Shown one piece after another: positions 18,395-27,702 of a DNA stretch of 64,000 bases (positions are counted from its first letter, which is position 1; each line of letters starts with the position of its first letter). The notes beneath the pieces were generated by a model that did no database searches, was not told the origin of the DNA, and saw only the letters and a program-made list of their open reading frames with translations. Origin of the DNA: Nostoc edaphicum CCNP1411 (lineage in GTDB: Bacteria > Cyanobacteriota > Cyanobacteriia > Cyanobacteriales > Nostocaceae); contig NZ_CP054698.1 of NCBI RefSeq assembly GCF_014023275.1, forward strand, positions 7,401,001 to 7,465,000, written 5' to 3'. Position numbers and translations under genes: made by a program.

Positions 18395-18605
18395 CTGAGT
18401 AAGGATTCAGGAGGCAGGAGATAGGAGGCAGGAGGCAGGAGGAACCCACGTTTTAAAACGTGGCATTGAATCTTGGACGCAATGCAAGTCGTGCTATGCA
18501 TCTCGATACAATTCTTCTTTTAAACTGGGCAATGACCCAGCAATTTTAGTTTTTATTCATACTTCTTTCCTCCTGCCTCCTGCCCTCTGCCTCCTGCCTT
18601 CTTTG
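18395..18605. repeat. Facing AGGAGGC / GCCTCCT STRR arrays
   Basis: AGGAGGC heptamers (AGGAGGCAGGAGATAGGAGG and on, about 18408-18441) face TCCTGCC heptamers at about 18569-18601, so the 130-base interior is bracketed by inverted heptamer arrays. The interior contains GGGCAATGACCC and shows no coding potential. Confidence 0.75.
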
Positions 18606-18846
18606 TAATTGTTTTTTGTGAGCAGTATTTTAACTCAGCACTCTTCATTATTTTATCTGGGGAATGCAGCTACCCAAGATATGTTTTTGGGTGCTGTGGG
18701 TTTTTTGTCCTGTTTTTTGGGCTTGCATCTGCATAAGTTAGTAGGAAGCCATCTTGTAGGCAATGCCTAACCTAAAAAAGGGTGGAACCGATAATTTAAA
18801 AATCACGTCTCTGCGGCTAGTAGTCTGTCCAACTAGTTTTGATGGT

Positions 18847-18900
18847 TTGTAGTAAGCACTTTAGTGCTTAAAAATCCAGGACTAAAGTCCTGACTACGAA
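18847..18900. repeat. Dispersed GTAGT-AAGCACTTTAGTGCTT palindrome
   Basis: The element reads TTTGTAGTAAGCACTTTAGT, then GCTT, then CCAGGACTAAAGTCCTGACT and ACGAA. It has outer arms TTGTAGT/ACTACGAA and two inner palindromes. Relatives with GGACTTTAGTCC lie at 44558 and 43065 inside the nitrate operon. Confidence 0.7.
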
Positions 18901-19057
18901 CTTATTCACCCACCACAACTAATAAAACAGACAACTAGTAGCGCTGGGTAAATTTACACAACATCAACATATAATACTCAGTTTTGAAAATCCGGTTCAT
19001 CAAGGTGGCATCTCATCTATACATAGCGCAATCGGAAATTTTTAGCTGAGGTTGGGT

Positions 19058-19288
19058 ATGAACCGGACAATTTGCATTGCCCTGCTGGCATTGCCTGTTT
19101 ATTTATACAATGTTGAGCTAAGTACTACAAGTAGTAGTGACGTGCCAATTGTCAAAAACCAGTTTCCCATAATAACTGCTCTAATTGATTACAGTACAAA
19201 TGCTCAGTCATATATCTTGCCGTGGCAAATATCGGCTAGAGATGACCAAACCGAAGATTGCCTTCGTGCTGGCATTTGCAAGGATTGA
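19058..19288 (+). CDS. Small hypothetical protein with possible signal peptide, 76 aa
   Basis: MNRTICIALLALPVYLYNVE begins at 19058 after a GAGG at a suitable distance, with a hydrophobic leader that could be a signal peptide. The remainder is polar, with a C-terminal CLRAGICKD. An ATG two codons earlier is also open. It ends 34 bases before the SDR gene. I recognise no family; the gene may be real or chance. Confidence 0.35.
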   Translation: MNRTICIALLALPVYLYNVELSTTSSSDVPIVKNQFPIITALIDYSTNAQSYILPWQISARDDQTEDCLRAGICKD

Positions 19289-19322
19289 TAAAAGAAGGCA
19301 GTCCCATTATCAAAGAAAATTA

Positions 19323-20180
19323 ATGGTTGTAAAAAATCAACGTACAGTAGTGGTTACAGGAGCCTCGACAGGAATTGGTCAGGCGTGTGCTTTGCTTTTA
19401 GACCAGTTGGGCTTCTCTGTTTTTGCTGGTGTACGTCAAGAGATTGATGCTCAAACACTGAAACAGAAGGGATCACAAAGGCTCATTCCGATTTTTTTAG
19501 ATGTTACCGACGCTGAATCGATCGCAGCTGCGGTTGATACGGTAACAAATGCAGTCGGTGGTGCGGGGATTTTAGGTTTAGTGAATAATGCCGGAATTGC
19601 CGTCCCTGGCCCCTTAGAATTATTAGCGATCGCAGAATTTCAACAACAAATGCTCGTGAATGTCACCGGACAATTAGCAGTGACACAAGCATTTCTTGGT
19701 CTATTACGCCAAAGTCGGGGTCGAATTGTCAATATGGGTTCCATCGCTGGTAGAAGTCCTGCGCCGTTCATGGGAGCTTATAATGCGTCAAAATTTGCGC
19801 TCGTTGCACTCACTGATGTGATGCGGATGGAATTACGACCTTGGGGAATCTCAGTTTCTATTATCGAACCTGGTGCGATCGCTACTCCAATCTGGGAAAA
19901 GTCCCTAAGTCAATCTGCAATAGCACAGCAGGATCTACCACAATCGGCACAAAATCTTTATGGTCAGGCGATGAATATTGTACGTAAGAAAATGCAGATT
20001 CTCGCATCTAAAGGAATTTCTGCGGATATTGTCGCTCAGGCTGTTGTTCATGCGCTCACTGCAAAACAACCCAAGACACGCTATCTCGTTGGACAAGATG
20101 CCAAACTTGGAGCTGTGCTGAAGCAAATTTTACCCGATCATCTGCATGACCGGATAATTTTATACTCAATGGGTTTGTAA
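19323..20180 (+). CDS. Short-chain dehydrogenase/reductase
   Basis: The 285-residue product is a classical SDR. It has TGASTGIG at the N-terminal cofactor site, NNAG (LVNNAGIAVPG), catalytic Ser in VNMGSIAGRSP and YNASKFAL with Tyr and Lys of the active site, and the PG motif IIEPGAIATP. The ATG at 19323 (MVVKNQRTVVVTGASTGIGQ) puts the Rossmann motif at the usual position; the frame is open to 19185 but that part is not SDR-like. The missing Asp after the second strand (AGVRQEIDAQ) makes NADP(H) more likely. Substrate unknown. Confidence 0.9.
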   Translation: MVVKNQRTVVVTGASTGIGQACALLLDQLGFSVFAGVRQEIDAQTLKQKGSQRLIPIFLDVTDAESIAAAVDTVTNAVGGAGILGLVNNAGIAVPGPLELLAIAEFQQQMLVNVTGQLAVTQAFLGLLRQSRGRIVNMGSIAGRSPAPFMGAYNASKFALVALTDVMRMELRPWGISVSIIEPGAIATPIWEKSLSQSAIAQQDLPQSAQNLYGQAMNIVRKKMQILASKGISADIVAQAVVHALTAKQPKTRYLVGQDAKLGAVLKQILPDHLHDRIILYSMGL

Positions 20181-20787
20181 ATTACTTGTTTGTCAGTTTA
20201 CAAGTACAGCACGGCGTAAATACAACTACCATCTTAGGACTTACGCATTGACGCCAAATAGAAAGCATACAGGGCTTGAAAAACCATATCTGTCTAGCGG
20301 CACAGCAATGCTCATAGGTGTCAACTTAACGCTAAACCGCACGTCCGCCAGCACGTCCGCCAGGGATTGTAAATCCCTGTCTCATAGCTAAAGTCCTCTG
20401 AAGAGGACTTCATAGCGCAAAAATTTTCAGTCTACTTCAGTAGACTTGAGCAATTAGTCAGGGATTTACAATCCCTGGCTGGTGGGTGAACAACACCCAA
20501 TCAGTACGCTATTTTTGGCTTAAGTTGACACCAATGAGCAATGCTGTGCCCCTACAGCGCGGGTTTACCGATCATCAAAGAACAATTAATAAAGGCATGA
20601 AACGACCTATTTTCGTAAATACATACCATGATTAATTTGTACAGTGCGTAAGTCTATAATCATTCTTTTCGACTGATATTTGTGTCAGTTAATACTTAAT
20701 TAGTAGGTTACAGCCTCGCATTCTATGGCAATTTATTACTGAAATCAAGAAACAATAATTATACTAACCTATTCCAGCTAATTGGTA
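20181..20787. other. 607-base intergenic region mainly occupied by a nested palindrome
   Basis: Between the SDR gene and the small zinc-ribbon gene nearly all recognisable content is the nested inverted-repeat element at 20238-20654. The remainder is AT-rich and shows no coding frame. Confidence 0.6.
20238..20654. mobile_element. Nested palindromic (MITE-like) element
   Basis: Three inverted-repeat layers share one centre. Outer: GACTTACGCATTG (20238-20250) against ACAGTGCGTAAGTC (20641-20654). Middle: 20299-20329 against 20520-20550, 29 of 31 bases complementary. Inner: 20359-20379 against 20459-20479, 21 of 21 complementary. Between the inner arms sit two more hairpins, AAGTCCTCT-GA-AGAGGACTT (20391-20410) and AGTCTACT-TC-AGTAGACT (20429-20446). 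There is no coding capacity. It resembles one mobile palindrome inserted inside another, or a large folded RNA. Confidence 0.75.
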
Positions 20788-21039
20788 TTATGTAGACAAC
20801 TCTTCTAGCCCTATCCATTCAGTGATAGATTGCCATTGCCTTACGTAAACAGTGGTGTTTCTACCTTTTTCTTTTTGAGCTTTTTTAGGTAGTATTCCCA
20901 TGACAGCATCGGCAAACGAGCTAGATTCATTCCAGTTATAAATAGGCATCTCTTGCCAGCAGTGGCGACAAAACCAGTAAGTTTCTGCACCGCGTATATG
21001 TTCTAAAAGTACACTTGAACAGCAAGGACAGTAATTCAT
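20788..21039 (-). CDS. Small zinc-ribbon protein, 83 aa
   Basis: The product begins MNYCPCCSSVLLEHIRGAET and continues YWFCRHCWQEMP, two CxxC pairs 20 residues apart that should bind zinc. A polar tail ends in SITEWIGLEELST. Such short zinc-ribbon proteins are common in Nostocales and uncharacterised. The position of the Cys pairs makes a real protein likely. No partner gene is adjacent. Confidence 0.7.
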   Translation of the reverse strand: MNYCPCCSSVLLEHIRGAETYWFCRHCWQEMPIYNWNESSSFADAVMGILPKKAQKEKGRNTTVYVRQWQSITEWIGLEELST

Positions 21040-21595
21040 ATTTTTCTCAAATCCTGTGAATAAAAGTGTTATTGCAAATTAGGGCAGCCAGTTGAGAAGC
21101 CCGTAGATATTTAAAACAATCTGTCTATATTTTGACTATAGTCTTTGAATATGAGGAACTTGTGAGGAAAGTTAAAATACTTAATAATTCTATAAAAGTT
21201 ATACACACTTCTTAAGTAATGCTTTTGATCTATCTCTTCACAAGATCCTTAAATTATTTTTCGTATCATCGATTAATTTCAAAGATTTCATCCTAACAAG
21301 ACTAGGAATTAAGGTAATCTCTTGAGATAACAGATCATCTATCTCTAATTTGACAATAGAATGAGTTTGGCGACTCTAAAATTCTATCTACTTCCTGGTT
21401 TAGTTACTAACTTGTTCTATATACCCTGTATTTAGTCTTATCAGATTTACAGGGCAGATTTATCAATATAAGTGATGTTTTCCCTATTAAAACCGAAGAG
21501 TTCCCTATTTTCAACAATTTACTTCCTCTAGCGAATGCTAGCTTCTACTAGTCTGTCCTGATATCAAAAAGATCATTAGAATTGACAAATTAACC
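21040..21595. other. Leader region of the large histidine kinase gene
   Basis: The 556 bases between the zinc-ribbon gene and the kinase are AT-rich. I see short direct echoes (TCTTGAGATAACAGATCATC) but no clear operator, repeat family or ORF. Promoters for both divergent genes are presumably here. Confidence 0.4.
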
Positions 21596-24500
21596 ATGCG
21601 ATTCAACGATCAACTGATTAACTTACCTCGCTTAAATCATGTTATTAATCGTTCTCCATTAACGATTAGCCCTGATAGTTTTGTAATTGAAGCGATTGTC
21701 TTGATGAGTCAGGAAAGATGTAGTAATTATGCACCTACAAGCTTCAATTTTTCGTTGGATTTAAACCCCAGAAATCAAGTCTTAACTGGTTGTGTCTTGG
21801 TTCTGGAGAGTGGGAAATTATTAGGTGTTTTTACTGACAAAGATGTAATTAGTCTTATAGCTTCGGGAATAAACTTATCCACGATGACAATGGCTGAAGT
21901 GATGACACAGCCAGTAGCTACCCTTATACAATCAGATTCTCAAGATATTTTCACCGCTTTATCGTTATTGCGTCAGCATCAAACTCACTATTTGCCCGTT
22001 TTGGACGATCGCGGGCAAGTGCTGGGAATTATTACCCAGACTAGCTTGCTACAAGCCTTTGACCTGATCAAAATTGTTGGGGTGGTTGAAGGTTTACAGC
22101 AATTTTTACAAAAACCCACAGATGAATTCCAGCCGGTTAATCAGCCAATTGAGATAGAGCAAGTCCGCTGTCAAACTCAAAATAACTTAAAACTATGGGT
22201 TGAGGCACAATCGGCTGAAATCATGGAAGTTAATCAGGAACTTCAGCAAGCTCTTGAAGAACTCCATGTAATAGAAGAAGAACTGCGCGAACAAAACGAA
22301 GAGTTGGCCGTTGCCCGTGAGCAAATAGAATTGGAACGCCAGCGTTACCAGGATTTGTTTGAGTTTGCTCCAGATGGTTACTTGGTAACTGATGCCGCAG
22401 GTATTATCCAAGAGGCTAACCAAGCAGCAGCAAAATTGCTGGCTGTCCGCCAAAAATATTTAGTCAACAAACCATTAATTTTATTTATTACTCGCCAAGA
22501 TCACCAGACTTTTACCACCCGACTGAATAATTGGCAGCAGATACAGGAGTGGGAAGTCTACCTCAAACCACGGGGAGGTAGAATTTTCCCGGCTAGCATT
22601 AGAGCTGCTGCCATGTATGATTCAGAGGGGGATCTTGTTGGTTGGCGCTGGTTAATCTGCGATATTAGCGATGTCTACGACGAGCTTCGCTTACGCCAAC
22701 AGGCAAAGGAATCACTGCGCCAAGCTTACGAGGAATTAGAAAAACGAGTGGCGGAACGGACAGCAGAACTTGTCATGTCCAACGTTCTGTTGCAACAAGA
22801 AATTACCGAACGCCAACGCGTAGAAGTTGCATTACGACACAGCGAAAATCTCTATCGCCAACTCGTGGAAAGCCAAACTGACATAATTATCCGCCTTGAT
22901 TTGCAAGGGCAAATTACCTTTGCCAATGTGGCTGCTTGTCAAACCTTTGGCTGGAAAGAAGATGAGTTTTGTGGCCAGTCATTTTTCCAGTTCATTTATC
23001 CAGATGACTTGCCTCAAGCGATGGAAGATATGGCAATTTTAGGGTCTTCATTCCATCCCTTGACTAATCTTGAGCGACGTGCATTGACAGTCAATGGTAT
23101 CCGCTGGTTTCAATGGAATGCGATCGCAATTCATAATGACAAAGGAGAAGTTGTTGAAATCCAAGGGGTAGGTAGAGATATTACTGAACAGCAAGCCGCG
23201 CTACACGAACGCCAACTTGCCGAAGCAGCACTGCGCCAAAGCGAGGAGAAATTTCGCACTTTTGCCGAAAACACCCACGCAATGATCTGGATTGGTAGCC
23301 CAGATTCATTTCATCCTTTGTACATTAGTCCTGCTTATGAGAAGATTTGGGGTCGTTCTTCCCAGCATCTCTTTGAGCAGCCAGACTCCTGGATAGACAA
23401 CGTTCATCCAGACGATCGCGATCGCGCCACCCAATCAATCGAGCAACTGCTTAGTGGTAGTCAATCTATTTCAGCAGAATATCGGATTTTGCGACCAGAT
23501 GGATCAGTGCGCTGGATTTGGAATCGGGGCTTTGCTGTCTATGATGACCAAGGAAAAATTAACTATTATGGTGGCATTGCCGAAGATATCACAGAGCGCA
23601 AACTGGCAGAAGAGTCACTGCGCCAGAGCGAGGAGAAATTTCGCACTTTTGCCGAAAATACCCACGCAGTTATCTGGATCGCCAGCACAGATTCATTCCG
23701 AACCTTATATGTTAGTCCTGCCTATGAGAAGATTTGGGGTCGCTCTTGCCAAAGTCTATTGGAGCAACCTGAGTTATGGATAGACACCATTCATCCAGAC
23801 GATCGCGATCGCTTAACCATTGCAGCAAAGCAACAGCTTATTAATGAGTCGGTTTCAATAGAATATCGAATTTTGCGACCTGATGGATCGATGCGCTGGA
23901 TCTGGGATCGAGGCTTTGCTATCTCTGATCACCAAGGAAAAGTTCAGTATTATGGTGGCATCGCCGAAGATATCACTGAGCGCAAACTGTCCGAAGAGTC
24001 ACTACGAGAAAGTGAAGCGCGATTGAGTTTAGCTACCGAAGCAGCCCAAATGGGCATCTGGGATCGGAACCTGATCGCTAATACTTGTATTTGGTCTGCC
24101 AATATGGGGCCACTTTATGGTCTACCGAGCAACACCTTATGTCCAACCTTTAAAGACTATTTCAATTTCATCCATCCAGAAGACCGCGAATCTGTGGCTG
24201 CGAGCATCGCTCGCATGATTGAGCAAGGAAAGGGATCTACAGAATATCGAGTTATCTGGCCCGACGGCAGTTTGCACTGGTTAAATTGCAAAGGTCAAGT
24301 CTACTATAACGAACTCGGTCAGCCGATTCGGATGATCGGCACAAATCGGGATGTCACAGAGCGCAAGCTAGCGGAACAAAAAATCTTTGAACAAGCCGCT
24401 CTACTTGATATCGCCACCGATGCCATCTTGGTTCGAGATTTCCAGTCTCAAATCTTATTCTGGAATCAAGGTGCAGAGCGGATGTACGGTTGGCTTTCTA

Positions 24501-25888
24501 CTGAGGTTATAGGAAAAAATATCCGGGAGATTTTATATCCAGCAGGAACTCAGCAGCAACTAGAAGAACCGCTCAAAAGCATAATTGAGAGTGGCTCGTG
24601 GCAAGGTGAGTTACATAAAATTACAAAATCCGGTCAAAAAATTATTGTGGAAAGCCGCTGGACATTGATGCGCGATGCTGCGGGAGAACCCAAATCTATC
24701 CTGACTGTTGATACTGATATCACCCAAAAGAAACAACTCGAAGAACAGTTTTTTCGTACCCAGCGATTGGAAAGCCTTGGTACCCTTGCAGGTGGTATTG
24801 CCCACGACTTGAACAATGTATTGACACCAATTTTGGCAGCGGCTCAATTGGTACAGGGAAAATTTTTCCAAGACGAGGAGCGTTCTGGGCAACTGCTGGC
24901 ACTTGTAGAAAGCAATGCCAGACGCGGAGCAGCTTTAGTAAAGCAAGTCTTGTCTTTTGCACGAGGATATAAAGGAGAGCGGGCAATTATCCAAATCGAG
25001 TACCTAATTTCAGAAATTATCCAAATTGCTCAACAGACATTTCCCAAATCGATTGAATTTTCCACAGTTATTTCAGAAGACATTCGGGCGATCGCTGGGG
25101 ACAACACACAACTGCATCAAGTACTGATGAATCTGGTAGTAAATGCCCGCGATGCTTTACCAGATGGCGGTAACATCAAAATTTCTGCGGAAAATAAGTT
25201 TATTGATGAAGCTTATGCCAGAATGAATCTCGATGCCAAAGTCGGGCATTACATCGTGATTACCGTTGCCGATAACGGAATTGGTATACCACCAGAAATA
25301 TTAGATAGAATTTTTGAGCCATTTTTCACCACAAAAGAAGTCAATGCAGGTACGGGACTCGGCCTTTCAACAGTGCTGGGTATTATTAGAAGCCACGATG
25401 GTTTTATCAAAGTGTCTAGCAATGTTGGTAAAGGCAGCAAATTTAACCTGTTCTTACCAGCTGTGGAAGCAATCCAAGAGTCCAAGATAGAAGAGATGGA
25501 ACTGCTCCCAGGACAGGGAGAATTGATTTTAGTTGTAGATGATGAAGCGCAAATTCGGGAGATTGCCACAATCATCTTAGAAAACCATAACTATAAGATA
25601 CTGGCTGCCAGTAATGGCATAGAGGCGATCGCACTTTATGCCCAACATAAGCATCAAATCAATGCTGTATTGATGGATATAATGATGCCGGAGATGGACG
25701 GAATTACCGCTATTCGCACCTTGAAAAAAATGAATAGCCAGGTTCAAATTATTGCTTGTAGCGGACTGAACTCAATGGAGGTGTTTGCCCAAGCCACTGA
25801 TGCTAATGTGCAAGCAGTTTTATCAAAACCCTATACCGCCAGAGAATTATTGAGCAGTTTACACAATCTATTCAGAGGGTCGTGTTGA
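21596..25888 (+). CDS. CBS-multi-PAS hybrid sensor histidine kinase
   Basis: The 1430-residue protein is a soluble hybrid kinase. Order: a CBS pair (about 18-155, with VFTDKDVISLIASG and LPVLDDRGQVLGII), a coiled coil (about 195-250), and six PAS/PAC units (starting near 250, 415, 545, 675, 803 and 930). Then come the HisKA helix with LGTLAGGIAHDLNNVL (His1070), the ATPase domain (NLVVNARDAL, DNGIGIP, FFTTKEVNAGTGLGLS), and a receiver domain with Asp1361 in AVLMDIMMPEMDG and Lys in LSKPYT. There is no membrane segment, so the signal is cytoplasmic; CBS domains suggest adenylate sensing. PAS units 3 and 4 are a recent tandem duplication. It stands alone without a linked response regulator. Confidence 0.93.
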   Translation: MRFNDQLINLPRLNHVINRSPLTISPDSFVIEAIVLMSQERCSNYAPTSFNFSLDLNPRNQVLTGCVLVLESGKLLGVFTDKDVISLIASGINLSTMTMAEVMTQPVATLIQSDSQDIFTALSLLRQHQTHYLPVLDDRGQVLGIITQTSLLQAFDLIKIVGVVEGLQQFLQKPTDEFQPVNQPIEIEQVRCQTQNNLKLWVEAQSAEIMEVNQELQQALEELHVIEEELREQNEELAVAREQIELERQRYQDLFEFAPDGYLVTDAAGIIQEANQAAAKLLAVRQKYLVNKPLILFITRQDHQTFTTRLNNWQQIQEWEVYLKPRGGRIFPASIRAAAMYDSEGDLVGWRWLICDISDVYDELRLRQQAKESLRQAYEELEKRVAERTAELVMSNVLLQQEITERQRVEVALRHSENLYRQLVESQTDIIIRLDLQGQITFANVAACQTFGWKEDEFCGQSFFQFIYPDDLPQAMEDMAILGSSFHPLTNLERRALTVNGIRWFQWNAIAIHNDKGEVVEIQGVGRDITEQQAALHERQLAEAALRQSEEKFRTFAENTHAMIWIGSPDSFHPLYISPAYEKIWGRSSQHLFEQPDSWIDNVHPDDRDRATQSIEQLLSGSQSISAEYRILRPDGSVRWIWNRGFAVYDDQGKINYYGGIAEDITERKLAEESLRQSEEKFRTFAENTHAVIWIASTDSFRTLYVSPAYEKIWGRSCQSLLEQPELWIDTIHPDDRDRLTIAAKQQLINESVSIEYRILRPDGSMRWIWDRGFAISDHQGKVQYYGGIAEDITERKLSEESLRESEARLSLATEAAQMGIWDRNLIANTCIWSANMGPLYGLPSNTLCPTFKDYFNFIHPEDRESVAASIARMIEQGKGSTEYRVIWPDGSLHWLNCKGQVYYNELGQPIRMIGTNRDVTERKLAEQKIFEQAALLDIATDAILVRDFQSQILFWNQGAERMYGWLSTEVIGKNIREILYPAGTQQQLEEPLKSIIESGSWQGELHKITKSGQKIIVESRWTLMRDAAGEPKSILTVDTDITQKKQLEEQFFRTQRLESLGTLAGGIAHDLNNVLTPILAAAQLVQGKFFQDEERSGQLLALVESNARRGAALVKQVLSFARGYKGERAIIQIEYLISEIIQIAQQTFPKSIEFSTVISEDIRAIAGDNTQLHQVLMNLVVNARDALPDGGNIKISAENKFIDEAYARMNLDAKVGHYIVITVADNGIGIPPEILDRIFEPFFTTKEVNAGTGLGLSTVLGIIRSHDGFIKVSSNVGKGSKFNLFLPAVEAIQESKIEEMELLPGQGELILVVDDEAQIREIATIILENHNYKILAASNGIEAIALYAQHKHQINAVLMDIMMPEMDGITAIRTLKKMNSQVQIIACSGLNSMEVFAQATDANVQAVLSKPYTARELLSSLHNLFRGSC

Positions 25889-26010
25889 GTGCTGAGTGCT
25901 GAGTGTTGAGTGCTGAGTGGGAAATCTCACTTCTTTACTCGGAACTGTTTTACCCAATGCCCAATGCCCAATTCCCAATGCCCAATGCCCAATGCCCAAT
26001 GAAAAATGAC
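25886..26010. repeat. STRR arrays after the kinase gene
   Basis: TGAGTGC/TGAGTGT heptamers (25886-25919) begin at the stop codon, and CCCAATGCCCAATG units follow at about 25954-26005. The kinase transcript thus ends in heptamer repeats. Confidence 0.75.
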
Positions 26011-26090
26011 AAATCCCTCACAAGTTCCTCAAATTGTTTTCCTAAGATTAAAATGTGGGCAACGTCGGGAGAATGGGGTTAATCCGGCTG

Positions 26091-26474
26091 ATGAATATTG
26101 TTAGGAAAATTAATGATGAGTTAGCGATCGCAGGGCAAGTTACACTATATCAGCTAAAACAAATAGCTGATGAGGGTTATAAATCTGTACTTAATCTACG
26201 CTTGCCCGACGAAACAGGCTTACTGGTTGATGAACAGCAGAAGACTGAGCTTTTGGGATTGTACTACGTTAATCTCCCAACTAAATCTGAAGATATTAAT
26301 AATCAAGGTACGTTCCAGATATATCAGACGATAATTGAATTACCCAAACCAATTCTGATACATTGTGATAATTCAATTCGTTCAGCCGCAATAGTATTGT
26401 TGTATATCGCCATCAAACAAGGCATAACATTTGAGAAAGCACTAGAAAAAATTATTAACTTAGGTTTAATATAA
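26091..26474 (+). CDS. DUF442/BLH-type protein phosphatase-like protein
   Basis: The roughly 127-residue protein starts MNIVRKINDELAIAGQVTLY. It matches the beta-lactamase-hydrolase-like / DUF442 phosphatase fold: QLKQIADEGYKSVLNLRLPDETG, YYVNLPTK, and the phosphate loop ILIHCDNSIRSAAI (Cys-x4-Arg as in this family). It may dephosphorylate protein or small substrates. The frame is open 12 codons further up (26055), but family likeness starts at 26091. The loop has Asp-Asn in place of the commoner Arg-Ser-Gly. Confidence 0.75.
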   Translation: MNIVRKINDELAIAGQVTLYQLKQIADEGYKSVLNLRLPDETGLLVDEQQKTELLGLYYVNLPTKSEDINNQGTFQIYQTIIELPKPILIHCDNSIRSAAIVLLYIAIKQGITFEKALEKIINLGLI

Positions 26475-26639
26475 GTAATTCGTAATTTGTAATGACGTTT
26501 CTACGTCACTAACGCTGTGCTAACGTAATTCGTAATTTTTGAGTTTCCAGGATTGCGAAAATCCCCACCTTCTCTGCAAGATGCTAACGCGAACAATGTA
26601 CTAATACCAATTTGAAAAAAATACAACAAATAGACCATC

Positions 26640-26665
26640 TGTAGAGACGCGATTCATCGCGTCTT
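26640..26665. repeat. GTAGAGACGCGATT-type palindrome
   Basis: TGTAGAGACGCGATTCATCG then CGTCTTTAC is a copy of the dispersed palindrome also at 3946, 39003 and 48702. The surrounding gap (26475-26758) also contains two copies of GTAATTCGTAATTTG/TTTTT. Confidence 0.6.
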
Positions 26666-26758
26666 TACCCAAGGATGTCTTGCAATCATTAATTGAATGG
26701 GTATAACAAGGTGGGGATTGATTGTGAATAGGTGATGACAATTGCATCCAGCAAGACA

Positions 26759-26962
26759 TCATAACTGGCTATTGTCTTTCATTAAACGGCTGTAAGTTCG
26801 TTGGGGAATAAAGTGGAGTGGATTGTAGCCAACGAAACGCAAAATCAGTACACAAGCCCAGGAATATCGTCCATCAGTAATGGCTTCCATAACCTGTTCT
26901 AATTGTTCTGGACTAATGGCTTTGTGAAAATTTTTCTGAGAAGAAGAAATGTGGTAGTTCAT
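26759..26962 (-). CDS. HetP-family (heterocyst commitment) protein
   Basis: The 67-residue protein reads MNYHISSSQKNFHKAISPEQ, then LEQVMEAITDGRYSWACVLI and LRFVGYNPLHFIPQRTYSRL. The block GRYSWACVLILRF-GYNPLH-IP-RTY matches what I recall of HetP and its small paralogues in Anabaena, which act at commitment to heterocyst formation. Which paralogue this is cannot be told. It stands alone with over 250 bases of non-coding DNA on both sides. If correct it is direct evidence for a heterocyst-forming host. Confidence 0.72.
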   Translation of the reverse strand: MNYHISSSQKNFHKAISPEQLEQVMEAITDGRYSWACVLILRFVGYNPLHFIPQRTYSRLMKDNSQL

Positions 26963-27162
26963 AGCTAACCCTGATGTAAGTTATCTAAATCGAGGTGTAT
27001 CAGTTTATTCCACCATATTCTGTTTTCTGAATTGGCTTGAGCAATATATCTGCAATACAACGACGACGGATGATAATTTTGGCAGTGACTATATTGATTA
27101 GCCTTTAATCTGCTTACATTTGGTTTGTTTATGCTAAAACTTGCTGGATTTAATTGATTTCA

Positions 27163-27252
27163 GGGCTTACGCAAACAATAGCCGAAAAGAATGATTTTCA
27201 GGTAGGGGCAATTCATGAATTGCTCCTACAGCATATAGTTTTGCGTAATTCC
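27163..27252. repeat. Palindromic repeat with TTACGCAAA ends
   Basis: Ends GCTTACGCAAAC and GTTTTGCGTAATTC are inverted. The middle forms a strong hairpin around GGCAATTCATGAATTGCTCC. The ends resemble the outermost arms of the nested element at 20238-20654 (GACTTACGCA), suggesting one repeat family. Confidence 0.6.
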
Positions 27253-27540
27253 TATATTTATAGGATGATGTTCTACTGGCGTTGGCGTAGCCCACCGTTC
27301 GCGTAGCGTCTCGTAGAGAAGGTATCGCTCAAATTTTGCTGTATTGCTTAATCGGGAATAGTGTTTTATGCCTGATTGAGAACTAACTTATATACATAGA
27401 ATAATCTGTCTTTGCTGCCACTCCAGCCAAATTGGCAGTTTTTTAAGTTTGGGCATTGGGGAAAGACTTGCTAAAACTTCCTCCCTGCTCAATAACTGCC
27501 TTTTTAGTGCAATACTCTATGCCCAATCTCCAATCCTCTA

Positions 27541-27702
27541 AGAGTATGTTTGAAAAGTGTTTCGCTGTGACTTTAGGCACTTTTAGATCCCCCCTAACCC
27601 CCCTTAAAAAGGGGGAACCAGAATCAAAGTCCCCCTTTTGAAGGGGGATTTAGGGGGATCTAAAATTTTTGATACTGACAAGAGAACTTTTCAAACATCC
27701 TC
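27541..27702. mobile_element. MITE-like element with AGNNTATGTTTGAAAAGT ends
   Basis: The 162-bp element has ends AGAGTATGTTTGAAAAGT and the inverted ACTTTTCAAACATCCTCT (16 of 18 complementary). A second layer inside, 27581-27605 against 27641-27665 (TTTTAGATCCCCCCTAAC… against GGGGGATTTAGGGGGATCTA…), makes a nearly perfect stem. Another copy of one end (ACTTTTCAAACATCCT) lies at 57460-57475. No coding capacity. Confidence 0.75.

Larger units (their letters stand above)
18357..19057. other. 701-base intergenic region with repeats
   Basis: The stretch has the AGGAGGC repeat pair (18395-18605) and a GTAGT-type palindrome (18847-18900), listed separately. AACCCACGTTTTAAAACGTGG forms a further small palindrome near 18443-18463. 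At 18760-18790 TAGGCAATGCCTAACC is a short inverted repeat. No gene longer than about 60 codons with plausible character is seen. Confidence 0.6.

Noticed and set aside
19185..19322. Longer SDR start
   Set aside because: The extension overlaps another ORF and lies before the typical SDR N-terminus.
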